Source of the DNA: Anaerolineales bacterium
GTDB taxonomy: Bacteria > Chloroflexota > Anaerolineae > 4572-78 > NAK82
Direction of reading: 5' to 3'
DNA: 47,547 nt
Assembly: GCA_020343875.1 (NCBI GenBank)
Contig: CP070811.1
Span: forward strand, 5,306,231-5,353,777
The notes below the pieces were generated by a model. It did no database searches. It was not told the DNA's origin and saw nothing but the letters and a program-made list of their open reading frames with translations. Both the position numbers and the translations under genes were made by a program. Shown piece after piece: positions 1-7,935 of this stretch; position 1 is the first letter of the stretch, and each line of letters starts with the position of its first letter.

Positions 1-46
1 GCACCATCTCGATCTGGTCCGCCTGGTATTCCAATACTCGGCGCAT
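1..46 (-). CDS. 5' end of an unidentified protein (partial)
   Basis: Only the first 15 codons are inside the window; they read MRRVLEYQADQIEMV. The ATG is preceded by a strong GGAGG ribosome binding site 9 nt upstream, so the start is well supported. It lies 30 bp downstream of the end of a lexA-like tail and on the same strand, so it should be read from the SOS-box region at 182-201. The N-terminus faintly recalls FtsK-like translocases found in Chloroflexota, but 15 residues are too few to name it. Confidence 0.6.
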   Translation of the reverse strand, partial: MRRVLEYQADQIEMV

Positions 47-76
47 CCCCTCACACCTCCCTCTCCCCCCTGCCCC

Positions 77-184
77 TCAACCCGCCTGCCGTATCACCGC
101 CACCACCCGCCCCTGCACCTGCACCACCGACGGGTGAACCAGGTTCGGCGCTATCCTCGGATTGGCCGGTGAAAACGCAGTAAT
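77..184 (-). pseudogene. lexA C-terminal remnant
   Basis: An open frame ending in TGA at 79-77 encodes FSPANPRIAPN followed by VQVQGRVVAVIRQAG. This matches the end of LexA, where a PANP element is followed by a V-x-V-x-G-x-V-V-x-V-I-R strand. Only about 35 codons exist: the frame is closed by a TAG inside the operator at 182-201, and there is no start codon, no winged-helix DNA-binding domain, no cleavage site and no Ser/Lys dyad. LexA is normally about 200 residues. The picture is an internal deletion that fused the SOS operator to the last part of the gene. The identification rests on a short motif; a related S24-family protein is possible. Confidence 0.5.
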
Positions 185-201
185 AGAACGTTTGTTCTAT
201 T
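182..201. promoter_or_regulatory. LexA (SOS) operator
   Basis: A perfect 20-bp palindrome AATAGAAC-GTTT-GTTCTATT. The core GAAC-N4-GTTC is the LexA box of Gram-positive and Chloroflexota type. It sits just upstream of the lexA-like remnant and the partial minus-strand gene, so it probably controls leftward transcription. Confidence 0.8.
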
Positions 202-519
202 GCCTATTATATAGGACTCACGCTCTGTTGTCAAGTAGTATATTGCTTGAATCACGGCTCGTGCACAATCGCAGAGGAGTAGCTTCAGAAGGGCGCGCGA
301 TCGGAAATCGCGCCTACGAAGAGGTTTGCTGTAGCCGCGATTTCCCAATCGCGTCACTGCAGCTGAACAGCTGGTTCTCAAGCCTGACAGGGGTAATTAC
401 TGGGGAGTGGTGGCCACCCATCCAGTTACCGTGGCATAGGATCTGAGAGGGGGTCCTGGTTCCCTTTCTCAAGCGTGTTTAGCGTGATCGGAGCGCATCA
501 CTCCCCGCTGTTGCTACCT
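202..519. other. Intergenic stretch, no gene seen
   Basis: Between the SOS box and the end of the amidase gene no reading frame has both a ribosome binding site and a recognisable product. The only clear structure is the paired palindrome at 291-355. Confidence 0.6.
291..355. repeat. REPIN-like pair of inverted palindromes
   Basis: Two short palindromes face each other: GCGCGAT-cggaa-ATCGCGC (295-313) and CGCGATT-tccc-AATCGCG (336-353). The first unit plus its flank (GGAAATCGCGCCTAC) is nearly the reverse complement of the second (GTAGCCGCGATTTCC), so the whole element can fold as one long hairpin or two small ones. This is the architecture of REP doublets (REPINs). Whether it recurs in the genome cannot be seen from here. 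Confidence 0.65.
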
Positions 520-1902
520 TCAAGTGCTTGGAAAGGGCCACTGCTGGTAGAAATCCGACAAGGATTGCTCCAGGCCGATACTCCAGGCCAGCAGGTCCTC
601 ATCGGCATACCAGCGGCCAGCTACCTGAAAGCCCAAAGGTAGTCCGGCCTGACTCTGCCCGGCTGGCAGATTCAGAGCGGGCAGGCCACTCTGCGTCCAC
701 GGCAGGTTCATTATCCCGTTGCCGGTATTGCTCAGGCCCTTGGGAGCCGGGCCGCGAGTGGCCGGAGAAATCCACAAGTCCAAATCGTAGGCATCCATGA
801 GGGTCATCAATTCAGCCCTCAGTTGCTGGCGTCCGGCCCGCGCTTCCTTCAAGGCAACAGGAGTAATCGCTTGACCACGTCGGATCATTTCGGTAGTCTG
901 CGGTTCATAGCGCTCACCGTAGGCTGCAAACCACTCAGCATGGACCAAAGCGCCTTCGGCGTCCAGTATCAGGAAATGGCGGGCAGCGATCGCGTCAAAA
1001 TCGGGCATGGCAGGCACAGGCTTAATCTCATACCCATGGTTAGCCAGATGCTGACAAACAGCGTCAAAATGAGCCCGTCCTTCTCCAGATGCCTGCCCCA
1101 GATAGGGGCCCACAGGAATCCCAAGCACCGGCTTTGACCGAGAAAGGCCAGCAGGTTTCCAATCGGCGCACAGCAGGCTGGCGGCCCGGGCAGCCCCGGC
1201 CACGTCGGGAGTGAACAAGCCCACGCTGTCAAGGGAGGGAGCTAGGGGAATAAGACCTGCTCTGGAAATGCGGTCGTAGCTAGCCTTAAAGCCAACCACG
1301 CCACAAAAAGCGGCGGGGCGTATCGTGGACCCGATGGTCTGGGTGCCCAGAGCCAATGCACACATCCCGGCTGCGACCGCAGCCGCTGAACCGCTGCTGG
1401 AGCCACCAGGCGTGTGCATAGTATGCCGAGGATTGCGCGTCGGGGTGGGCGCCGTATAGGCAAACTCGCAGGTGGTGGTCTTGCCCACCACAAGCGCGCC
1501 CGCCCGCTTGAGACGGGTGACGCACTCAGCCTCGGCGCCCTGCAGGAGTTCAGGTGGCACCTGAGTCCCGGCCCGCGTCAGAAAACCTTCCACGTGAATT
1601 AAGTCCTTGACCCCCATCAAGGTACCATACATCGGCGGGCGCTCTTGCGCGTCTGGATAGCGTTTCTCCAGCGCCCGAGCCTGGCGCCGCAAGCGCTCAA
1701 AGCGACCGGCTTCCGGTAGAAAGGCTAAAACTTGGGGTTCAACTTCGTTGAAGCAATCTTCAAGCTGGTTAATCTGTTCAATCAGGGACCCTCGAAAAGG
1801 CCTCTGGTCTGGATTCAGGGCAGGGGTTACACCCCGTTTCACTCTGTCTTCCTCTCGCTCCGCTGGTCTGCAGCGAAGTGCATAACTAGAAACCTCATTC
1901 AT
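520..1902 (-). CDS. Amidase signature family hydrolase
   Basis: A 460-residue amidase of the Ser-cisSer-Lys family, cytoplasmic, hydrolysing a carboxamide (or carbamoyl) bond to acid plus ammonia or amine. With the ATG start the triad is Lys99 (MGVKDLI), Ser168 in the GGSSSGSAA loop and nucleophile Ser192 in GTQTIGSTIRPAA; the spacings 69 and 24 equal those of malonamidase E2. The consensus GGS before Arg is IGSTIR here, a mild deviation. The frame could be extended to a TTG at 1911, but ATG at 1902 is preferred; it overlaps the end of the transporter gene upstream by 8 bp, so translation is coupled. As the last gene of the importer operon it may hydrolyse an amide product of heterocycle breakdown. 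The substrate is unknown; GatA of the tRNA amidotransferase is unlikely because no gatB/gatC is near. Confidence 0.88.
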   Translation of the reverse strand: MNEVSSYALRCRPAEREEDRVKRGVTPALNPDQRPFRGSLIEQINQLEDCFNEVEPQVLAFLPEAGRFERLRRQARALEKRYPDAQERPPMYGTLMGVKDLIHVEGFLTRAGTQVPPELLQGAEAECVTRLKRAGALVVGKTTTCEFAYTAPTPTRNPRHTMHTPGGSSSGSAAAVAAGMCALALGTQTIGSTIRPAAFCGVVGFKASYDRISRAGLIPLAPSLDSVGLFTPDVAGAARAASLLCADWKPAGLSRSKPVLGIPVGPYLGQASGEGRAHFDAVCQHLANHGYEIKPVPAMPDFDAIAARHFLILDAEGALVHAEWFAAYGERYEPQTTEMIRRGQAITPVALKEARAGRQQLRAELMTLMDAYDLDLWISPATRGPAPKGLSNTGNGIMNLPWTQSGLPALNLPAGQSQAGLPLGFQVAGRWYADEDLLAWSIGLEQSLSDFYQQWPFPST

Positions 1903-2827
1903 GTGATTCAATTATGTCTACTCCTAAACCATTGTCCATACGGTCCGATTTCCCACGCTGACTGCGGTGCACCGTAAACACGCCCGCAAGCACGAACACG
2001 CCCCCCACGATTTGCCACGCCGACAGTCCCTCACCCAACAGCGGCCCGGCCAGAATGGCTGTCACTACCGGCTGCCCCAACAAGGTGGGTGAAACGATAG
2101 AGGCTGGTAGATAGCCCAGAGCGTAATTGATAGAGAAGTGTCCGAAGATTTGGGTGATCAACCCCAACGCCAAGAAGTTAAGATAGGTAAGTCCAGAGTA
2201 GCCAGTCAGAGGCTGGCCAAGGGCCAGGCTCACCATCAGCAAACCCAAGGTGGAGCTAACAGAAGCAAGCCAAAAGTACGTCAGTGAGTCCAGGATCTGC
2301 CGCCCCCGCTGAGTGATGAGAAAGTATCCGGCCTGGAAAATACCCGCCAGCAATCCCATCAGCGTCCCAAACCCAAATGACAAGTCCCGCAGACTGTCAA
2401 AACCCAGAACAACTAGCGCACCTGATACCGCCAACGCCAGGCCCTGCCAGAAGGTTGTGCTGAGCCGCTCTCGAAAGATGATCAGCGCACCCAGCCCCAC
2501 CCACAGGGGTGCCGTGTTGAGCAACAGGGTGGGGTTGGTGGCACCACTCAAGACCACCCCACTGGCCCAAAAAGCCAGATTACCAGCAAAGAACAGGCCA
2601 CCCAGCACCGCAATCTTGAGCCCCCGCAAGGGCACTCTCTCCCCAACTCTCACTCGTCGGTAGAATGGCCAGGCCAGCAAGGTAACCGCTATCGCCAAGC
2701 GATAGAAACTGGTGACCGGTCCTGGTGCGGCGGCCCAGCGTACAAAGATAGCCGCCAGGCCCAGGCTGACTACGCCGACGCCGAGCGCCACATAAGGCAG
2801 GAAATGAGATTTCTGAGCATCAATCAT
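1895..2827 (-). CDS. EamA/DMT-superfamily transporter
   Basis: About 310 residues with ten predicted membrane helices in two homologous halves, the layout of EamA (RhaT/PecM-like) transporters. Helix-rich segments such as VALGVGVVSLGLAAIFVRW near the N-terminus and the late IVGGVFVLAGVF typify the family. These proteins usually export metabolites or amino acids across the inner membrane. The start chosen is the ATG of MIDAQKSHFLPY because the longer frame would overlap the upstream permease gene by 71 bp with non-membrane residues; no good ribosome binding site marks either start. It lies between the importer genes and the amidase, so it may export a breakdown product. Substrate unknown. Confidence 0.85.
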   Translation of the reverse strand: MIDAQKSHFLPYVALGVGVVSLGLAAIFVRWAAAPGPVTSFYRLAIAVTLLAWPFYRRVRVGERVPLRGLKIAVLGGLFFAGNLAFWASGVVLSGATNPTLLLNTAPLWVGLGALIIFRERLSTTFWQGLALAVSGALVVLGFDSLRDLSFGFGTLMGLLAGIFQAGYFLITQRGRQILDSLTYFWLASVSSTLGLLMVSLALGQPLTGYSGLTYLNFLALGLITQIFGHFSINYALGYLPASIVSPTLLGQPVVTAILAGPLLGEGLSAWQIVGGVFVLAGVFTVHRSQRGKSDRMDNGLGVDIIESHE

Positions 2828-2879
2828 CGTGAGGGATGAGACTCCGTGGGGCCGCTTTAAAGGCCAGAGGGGCTTGATT

Positions 2880-3791
2880 TTACTCCCGCCTGTAGGGCTT
2901 GAGCAAGGCTGCTGGATAGGCAGCGTTGCGGCCGGCGACGGCCAGGGCAAGTATGGTCACCAAATAGGGCAGAGCCAGGAAGGTCTCATAGGGCAGTTGA
3001 AGGCCGATAATCTGCAGGCGAAGCTGCAAGTCAAACACGCCCCCAAAAAGCAGCGCGCCCCACAGTACTTTCACCGGGTCCCAGTTGCCAAAGATGACCA
3101 ACGCGATACACACCCATCCTCGACCTGCAATAATGCCATAGGTAAAGGCTCCCAGCTGGGCCAGTGAAAGAAATGCTCCGCCGGCCCCCATCAGGCCACC
3201 GGCAATGCATAGGGCCAGGTAACGGGTCACGTACACGTTCACCCCGGCTGCATCGGCCGCTTCAGGGTTCTCACCCACAGCCCGGATCTGTAGCCCAAAG
3301 CTGGTGCGATATAAGAGCCACCACACCACCGGTACCAGGCCAAAGGCAATGTAGGTCAAGGCGTATTGGTCAAAAAGCGGACCCAGCACAGGCGTCTGGC
3401 CGAAAGGCGAAAGTCGGGAGAAGGGCTCAATGGCTGGCGGGATGCGCGGCTCACCGTAGAAAAGGCGAAAGCCAAAAAGGGATAGCCCGGTCAGCAGCAG
3501 GGTGATCCCCAGGCCAGACACATGCTGATTTACCCCCAAGCGCACCGACAGGAAGGCCATCAGCAACCCCGACAGCATGCCCGCCAGGACCGCCGCCAGC
3601 ACTCCCAACCACAAGGAGCCGGTGACTCCACCCACCACGAAGCCCACGAACGCCCCAAAAAACATCGTGCCTTCGATCCCCAGGTTCAAGATGCCAGCCC
3701 GCTCGGCGAACAGTTCGCCCAGCGTCCCCATAAGCAAGGGGGTAGCCACCCGTAGCGTGGCAGCCATGAGCCCAATTAAGAATGTATCCAT
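2880..3791 (-). CDS. ABC transporter permease, nucleoside-type (BMP system), second subunit
   Basis: A 303-residue permease of the branched-chain/ribose (BPD_transp_2) type. Very hydrophobic throughout, with the family element GILNLGIEGTMFFGA (E and G conserved) near residue 35 and a cytoplasmic coupling segment RAVGENPEAADAAGVNV near residues 175-190. It matches the YufQ/NupQ-like subunit of nucleoside importers that use a BmpA/PnrA-type binding protein. The ATG at 3791 follows an AGGGAG ribosome binding site; a TTG one codon earlier is the alternative. It forms a heterodimer in the inner membrane with the permease encoded just upstream (52-bp gap). Confidence 0.92.
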   Translation of the reverse strand: MDTFLIGLMAATLRVATPLLMGTLGELFAERAGILNLGIEGTMFFGAFVGFVVGGVTGSLWLGVLAAVLAGMLSGLLMAFLSVRLGVNQHVSGLGITLLLTGLSLFGFRLFYGEPRIPPAIEPFSRLSPFGQTPVLGPLFDQYALTYIAFGLVPVVWWLLYRTSFGLQIRAVGENPEAADAAGVNVYVTRYLALCIAGGLMGAGGAFLSLAQLGAFTYGIIAGRGWVCIALVIFGNWDPVKVLWGALLFGGVFDLQLRLQIIGLQLPYETFLALPYLVTILALAVAGRNAAYPAALLKPYRRE

Positions 3792-3843
3792 CAAGCTCCC
3801 TCAGGATTGCCGATTAGTCGCCAACCATCCAGATCGGAAACCC

Positions 3844-4902
3844 TCAATCTGAAATCACCTTGATTCGGTAGTTCTGCAATATGAACATACCCAGCGTCAC
3901 TAGCAGTAAAGCAGCCTGAACGACATCCCCCAGATAAACAGGCACGCCCAACGCCCGGCTAACTGTCTGTGCACCGGTGTCAATCAGGCCGATGAAAAGC
4001 GCGGCCAGGCCTACCCCGGCCGCGTGGAGTCCCCCCAAAGTCGCAATAATGATGCCGGTATAGCCATAACCAGGGGAAATACCTTCGATGAGGTGAAAAT
4101 GAATACCCGCCACTTCCCCCACACCGGCCAGCCCGGCTATGCCGCCACTGACCAGGGCAGCCGTCAGCATGGTACGCTCCACACTCACCCCAACAAAGCG
4201 GGCCGCCTCCTGGCCCAGGCCCACAGCTCTCATCCTTAACCCTAACGCGGTTCGCGACAGAATAAACCACAGGAGGCCAATGACCAGCAAGGCCACCAAA
4301 AATCCCAGATGCAGGCGCGAGCGGGGAATCAACTTGGGGAAAGCAGCCCCGGCCGCGATTTCTGGTGATTGCGGCCAACCAGAAATTGGATCACGCCATG
4401 GCCCATTAAGCAGCGCGCTGACGACAAAAAGAACAACAGAGTTAAGTAGCAGCGTCGTCACTACCTCGTCCACTGCTAGCTTCACCTTGAGCAGCGCCGA
4501 GGGCAGGGCCCACAACGCGCCAGCCACAAAACCGCCAGCCAGCATGATCGGGATGGCGATTACCGGAGGCAGCCCCTCCAAAACAACTCCCAGCCAGGCA
4601 GCGGCTATAGCCCCGGCATAGAGCTGTCCCTCGGCGCCAATATTCCAGTAGCCGGCCGAAAAAGCAAAGGCTACAGCTGCCCCAGTCAGCAACAGCGGTG
4701 TAGACTTGACCAGCACCTCGAGGGCGCTGACCTTGCTCGACAGAGGCGAGATCAAAAAGTGGCGATATGCCGCCAGCGGGTTGGCCCCGGCCCACACCAC
4801 CAAGACGGAAGTCAGCACAAAAGTGACCAGGACGGCTATTACCGGGATCAGAGATCGCATCCAAATGGGCGCCGGCGCCCGTTCAATCTCAAGCCTCAAC
4901 AC
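3844..4902 (-). CDS. ABC transporter permease, nucleoside-type (BMP system), first subunit
   Basis: 352 residues, BPD_transp_2 family, equivalent to YufP/NupP. It opens with a cytoplasmic tail and a first helix (LIPVIAVLVTFVLTSVLVVW), has the family element GYWNIGAEGQLYAGA near residue 87 and a coupling segment MRAVGLGQEAARFVGVSV in the second half. The GTG start is set by a GGAGGGG ribosome binding site and overlaps the ATPase gene by 14 bp, so the subunits are translationally coupled. It makes up one half of the membrane channel of the importer. Confidence 0.92.
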   Translation of the reverse strand: MLRLEIERAPAPIWMRSLIPVIAVLVTFVLTSVLVVWAGANPLAAYRHFLISPLSSKVSALEVLVKSTPLLLTGAAVAFAFSAGYWNIGAEGQLYAGAIAAAWLGVVLEGLPPVIAIPIMLAGGFVAGALWALPSALLKVKLAVDEVVTTLLLNSVVLFVVSALLNGPWRDPISGWPQSPEIAAGAAFPKLIPRSRLHLGFLVALLVIGLLWFILSRTALGLRMRAVGLGQEAARFVGVSVERTMLTAALVSGGIAGLAGVGEVAGIHFHLIEGISPGYGYTGIIIATLGGLHAAGVGLAALFIGLIDTGAQTVSRALGVPVYLGDVVQAALLLVTLGMFILQNYRIKVISD

Positions 4903-6394
4903 GGATCCCCTCCCTGGCGCCCGACATCATCAGACCTAGCTGCTCCAAATCCGCCTCCTTGGCCGGGATCAGACCCACGATGCGTCCTTCATAGATGACA
5001 GCAATGCGATCTGAAAGCGCCAGCACCTCGTCCAAATCCTCGGATAGCAGCAATACAGCCGCTCCCCGGCTACGTTGCTCCAACAGTTTGCTTCGCACGT
5101 ATTCGGTGGCCCCCACATCCAGCCCCCGGGTCGGCTGTGAGGCGATGACGACCTGTGGATTCCTTGACAAGGCACGCGCCAGAATAACTTTTTGGATATT
5201 CCCGCCCGAGAGGGTGCGCATTCGATCCGTCGGCGATGCCTTGATCTGATATTCGGCGATGAGTTGCTCGGCGTGTCTGCGGATGCGTTGGTGATCCAGC
5301 ATCCCAGCTGTAATGAACTCACCCAGATATTCAAGCGCCAGGTTTTCGGCTACGTTCAACTCACCAATCGCACCTTCGTGCCGATCTTCAGGGATGCGGC
5401 CCACTCCCATGCCTGAGACTTGGGCCGGATCGGCCAGAGTCAGATCCCGGTCGCCTACCAACACCCGCCCCCCCGTCGGCTTGAGCGTGCCGGCCAACAC
5501 GTGCGACAGCTCGGTCTGGCCGTTGCCGGATACACCGGCCACTCCCAATATCTCGCCCGCCCCCACTTCCAATGACACGCCTTTGATGGCGGGCAAACCT
5601 TTCTCATCAACAGCGCTCAGATTCTCAATCCGCAACAGCACCTCGCCTTGCGGTTTACGCTCTTGCCGGGCCACACCAAACGTCTCGCGTCCCACCATCA
5701 TGCGCGCCAGCTCGGCCTGCGACGTAGCCGCTTTGTCTACCGTGCCCACCACATGGCCATCCCGCAACACAGTGATCCGGTCGCACACCGTCATCACCTC
5801 ATACAGCTTGTGGCTGATGAAGATAACTGATAGACCATCCTGGCGCAGCCGTTCCAGCGTCTGGAACAGCATATCCACTTCCTGTGGAACGAGGACGGCT
5901 GTCGGCTCGTCCAGAATCAGGACCCGAGCGTTTCGATATAGGGCTTTGAGAATCTCGACTCGTTGTCGCTCGCCCACCGACAGATGGCGGACCAAGGCGC
6001 TCGGGTTCACCTCAACCCCGAAGCGAGCTGCTGCTTCGGCCACCTTCTGTCGAGCCACCTGCGGGTTGACGCGGAAACTCCCTGTATAGCCCAGCACCAC
6101 GTTCTCCGCCACGCTCAGGGTGGGCACCAGGGCAAAGTGCTGGGTGACCATGCCAATCCCCAATTGTATGGCATCCTTTGGCGCAGCGACATGCGCCACC
6201 TGCCCATTCACCCGAACCTCGCCTTCGTCGGCATGGTACAGGCCGTAGAGAATACGCATCAGCGTGGTCTTGCCAGCCCCATTTTCGCCCAGCAAGGCGT
6301 GAATCTCACCCCGCATCAAATCGAAGTCTATGTGATTGTTGGCAATGACGGGGCCAAAACGTTTGGTTATGCCCCGCATTTGAATGGCATGCAT
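4889..6394 (-). CDS. ABC importer ATPase with two nucleotide-binding domains
   Basis: 501 residues, two fused ABC domains as in sugar and nucleoside importers (MglA, YufO). Domain 1 has Walker A LLGENGAGKTTL near residue 37, signature LSVGERQRVEIL and Walker B VLILDEPTAVL. Domain 2 has the degenerate Walker A GVSGNGQTEL typical of this class, signature LSGGNIQKVILARAL and QPTRGLD instead of a canonical Walker B Glu, so hydrolysis is probably asymmetric. The ATG (codon 3 of the longest frame) is used as start. It energises uptake by the two downstream permeases, with the binding protein encoded upstream. Confidence 0.95.
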   Translation of the reverse strand: MHAIQMRGITKRFGPVIANNHIDFDLMRGEIHALLGENGAGKTTLMRILYGLYHADEGEVRVNGQVAHVAAPKDAIQLGIGMVTQHFALVPTLSVAENVVLGYTGSFRVNPQVARQKVAEAAARFGVEVNPSALVRHLSVGERQRVEILKALYRNARVLILDEPTAVLVPQEVDMLFQTLERLRQDGLSVIFISHKLYEVMTVCDRITVLRDGHVVGTVDKAATSQAELARMMVGRETFGVARQERKPQGEVLLRIENLSAVDEKGLPAIKGVSLEVGAGEILGVAGVSGNGQTELSHVLAGTLKPTGGRVLVGDRDLTLADPAQVSGMGVGRIPEDRHEGAIGELNVAENLALEYLGEFITAGMLDHQRIRRHAEQLIAEYQIKASPTDRMRTLSGGNIQKVILARALSRNPQVVIASQPTRGLDVGATEYVRSKLLEQRSRGAAVLLLSEDLDEVLALSDRIAVIYEGRIVGLIPAKEADLEQLGLMMSGAREGIRVEA

Positions 6395-6432
6395 AAGCAA
6401 CCTTAACCGCTACGCTATCCATAAAGTCTCGT

Positions 6433-6464
6433 GTCAGGGGGCATCCTCAATGACGCCCCCTGAC
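6433..6464. other. Stem-loop between binding-protein and ATPase genes
   Basis: A perfect 10-bp inverted repeat GTCAGGGGGC/GCCCCCTGAC with a 12-nt loop. On the minus-strand transcript it follows the lipoprotein gene and precedes the ATPase gene. There is no U-run after it, so it is better seen as an mRNA-stabilising or processing hairpin, or a partial attenuator, than as a classical terminator. Confidence 0.65.
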
Positions 6465-6471
6465 GTCTCAG

Positions 6472-6552
6472 GGGTGCGTCCCAGATTTCTGGGAAATCGG
6501 GACAAACCTGGGGTGCTCCCCCCCGTGCTTTCCCATTTCTTGGGACGCACCC
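6472..6552. repeat. Long imperfect inverted repeat, REP-like
   Basis: The ends GGGTGCGTCCCA (6472-6483) and TGGGACGCACCC (6541-6552) are perfect 12-bp inverted repeats; pairing continues inward to GGGAAA/TTTCCC. The left arm also contains its own palindrome CCCAGA-TT-TCTGGG. This is a second REP/REPIN-like element with a sequence different from that at 291-355, placed inside the importer operon. Confidence 0.65.
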
Positions 6553-6655
6553 ACGACTCAGGCATCTAAGTACAATTTCGAAGTTCTCCGGGATGACTTG
6601 CCAGGTTCCACATGGGTTTTGGCTGCCCTACCCCAAGAGATGTATGCCTTCGTAC

Positions 6656-7747
6656 TTAGTTGACCGCTTCCGGTTGCGCCTCGTCGATGTCTACCCGGAA
6701 GAGGCCGGCTTTGATCTGCTCTTCACGCTCCCTGACCATATCCAATAGATCAGAGGGCAACTTGTCTTCCGTCGCATGGAAAGAAGCCAGGCTGGCGCCA
6801 CCCTTGGCAACCATGCTAAAGTCCTTTAGGTCCTGCGAGGTATAAGCACCACTGGCCACCTGGTTGATGACGTATCGAACGGTGGGATTCATATTCCACA
6901 CCGCGCTACTGACCACGTTCTCTGGGGCCAGCTCATTCTGGTCACTCATATTGCCGAAGGCCCACAGCTCATTCTCGGCTGCCGCCTCGATAACACCAAA
7001 ACGTTCAGCATACAGCACATCGGCCCCAGCGTCAATTTGGGCCAGGGCAGCTTCTTTGGCCGCCGCCGGGTCAAACCAGCTATTGATGAAGGTCACCAGT
7101 ATGGTAGCATCAGGGTTAACGTTCTTAGCCCCCGCCACGAATGCATTAACAATCCGGTTAACCTCTGGCACCGGGTAGCCGCCCACAACACCGATGGTGT
7201 TCGATTCGGTCAGACCACCCGCCAGCATGCCCAGCAGGTAGGCCGGCTCGTGGATCCAGTTGTCAAAAACCGACACGTTGGGTTCGGAGGGGCTCAGGCC
7301 AGAGCCGAAGACGAAGGCAATTTCGGGATACTCGGCTGCCACACGCCGCACTGCTTCCTCATTGCCAAATGCGTCGCCAAAGATCATGTCAGGCTTTTGC
7401 TGCTCGGCCACCTCACGCAACACCCGCTCCATATCACCAGCGTAGCCGATATCGTCGGTGTACTCGTACTCAATCAGCCCATCAGCCTCGGCCGCCAGCA
7501 ATGCCGAGTTAATCACCCCATCCCATGGCTCCTCAATGGGGGTGGCAAAGGCGCCAAATGCCGCCAGAGGTCCGGCTTCCACGGCCTCAGGCGTGACTTC
7601 AACCTGTACCTCCTTGGTGACCACCACCTCCTGGGTGACGACCACAGTTTCAATTACCTTTTCAACCTGCGGGGTCGGTGCCGCGCACTGCACCGCCACC
7701 AGCAACAAGCTGATCATCAGTACCACTAGGATCGAACGCTTGAACAT
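6656..7747 (-). CDS. BMP-family substrate-binding lipoprotein (nucleoside-type ABC importer)
   Basis: 363 residues. The ATG of MFKRSILVVLMISLL follows a strong AGGAGG site. A signal peptide ends at Cys in VAVQCAAP, an imperfect lipobox, followed by a PTPQVEKVIETVVV linker. The mature part is the PnrA/BmpA fold: the segments GYAGDMERVLREVAEQ, DMIFGDAFGNEEAV, FVFGSGLSPSEPNVSVF and GVVGGYPVPEVNRIV follow the family order, and the last is its usual hinge motif. PnrA binds purine nucleosides, so a nucleoside or nucleobase is the likely ligand. It lies first among the importer genes and is separated from the ATPase by 261 bp of hairpin-rich DNA, which fits the usual excess of binding protein over transporter. 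Confidence 0.92.
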   Translation of the reverse strand: MFKRSILVVLMISLLLVAVQCAAPTPQVEKVIETVVVTQEVVVTKEVQVEVTPEAVEAGPLAAFGAFATPIEEPWDGVINSALLAAEADGLIEYEYTDDIGYAGDMERVLREVAEQQKPDMIFGDAFGNEEAVRRVAAEYPEIAFVFGSGLSPSEPNVSVFDNWIHEPAYLLGMLAGGLTESNTIGVVGGYPVPEVNRIVNAFVAGAKNVNPDATILVTFINSWFDPAAAKEAALAQIDAGADVLYAERFGVIEAAAENELWAFGNMSDQNELAPENVVSSAVWNMNPTVRYVINQVASGAYTSQDLKDFSMVAKGGASLASFHATEDKLPSDLLDMVREREEQIKAGLFRVDIDEAQPEAVN

Positions 7748-7876
7748 GAGAACTACCTCCTTTGGGTCACAATCTCTCTTCTCTCGAATGCCAATAGGGC
7801 GGCCTTCGGCCAATTGTCATCTACAGTCTGCCCAACTCTCTGCTTTTCACCCACCTCCCTTCCCCAATAGTGCTCT

Positions 7877-7908
7877 GTCAAGGCTCGATTGCCCGGCAAT
7901 CTTGACAC
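7877..7908. other. Intergenic stem-loop after the Mo-hydroxylase gene
   Basis: Nested inverted repeats: outer TGTCAA/TTGACA and inner GATTGC-ccg-GCAATC, with a 5-nt bulge on the left arm. It lies in the 188-bp gap between the hydroxylase and the binding-protein genes. No U-run follows, so a processing site or protein-binding palindrome is as likely as a terminator. Confidence 0.45.
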
Positions 7909-7935
7909 CCATAGCGGTGGACCGGACTCTGGCCC

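Noticed and set aside
520..1902. GatA subunit of the tRNA amidotransferase
   Set aside because: No gatB or gatC nearby and the context is a transport and catabolic operon.
7748..7935. Purine riboswitch before the binding-protein gene
   Set aside because: The conserved core sequences of the purine aptamer are not present; only a bulged hairpin is seen.
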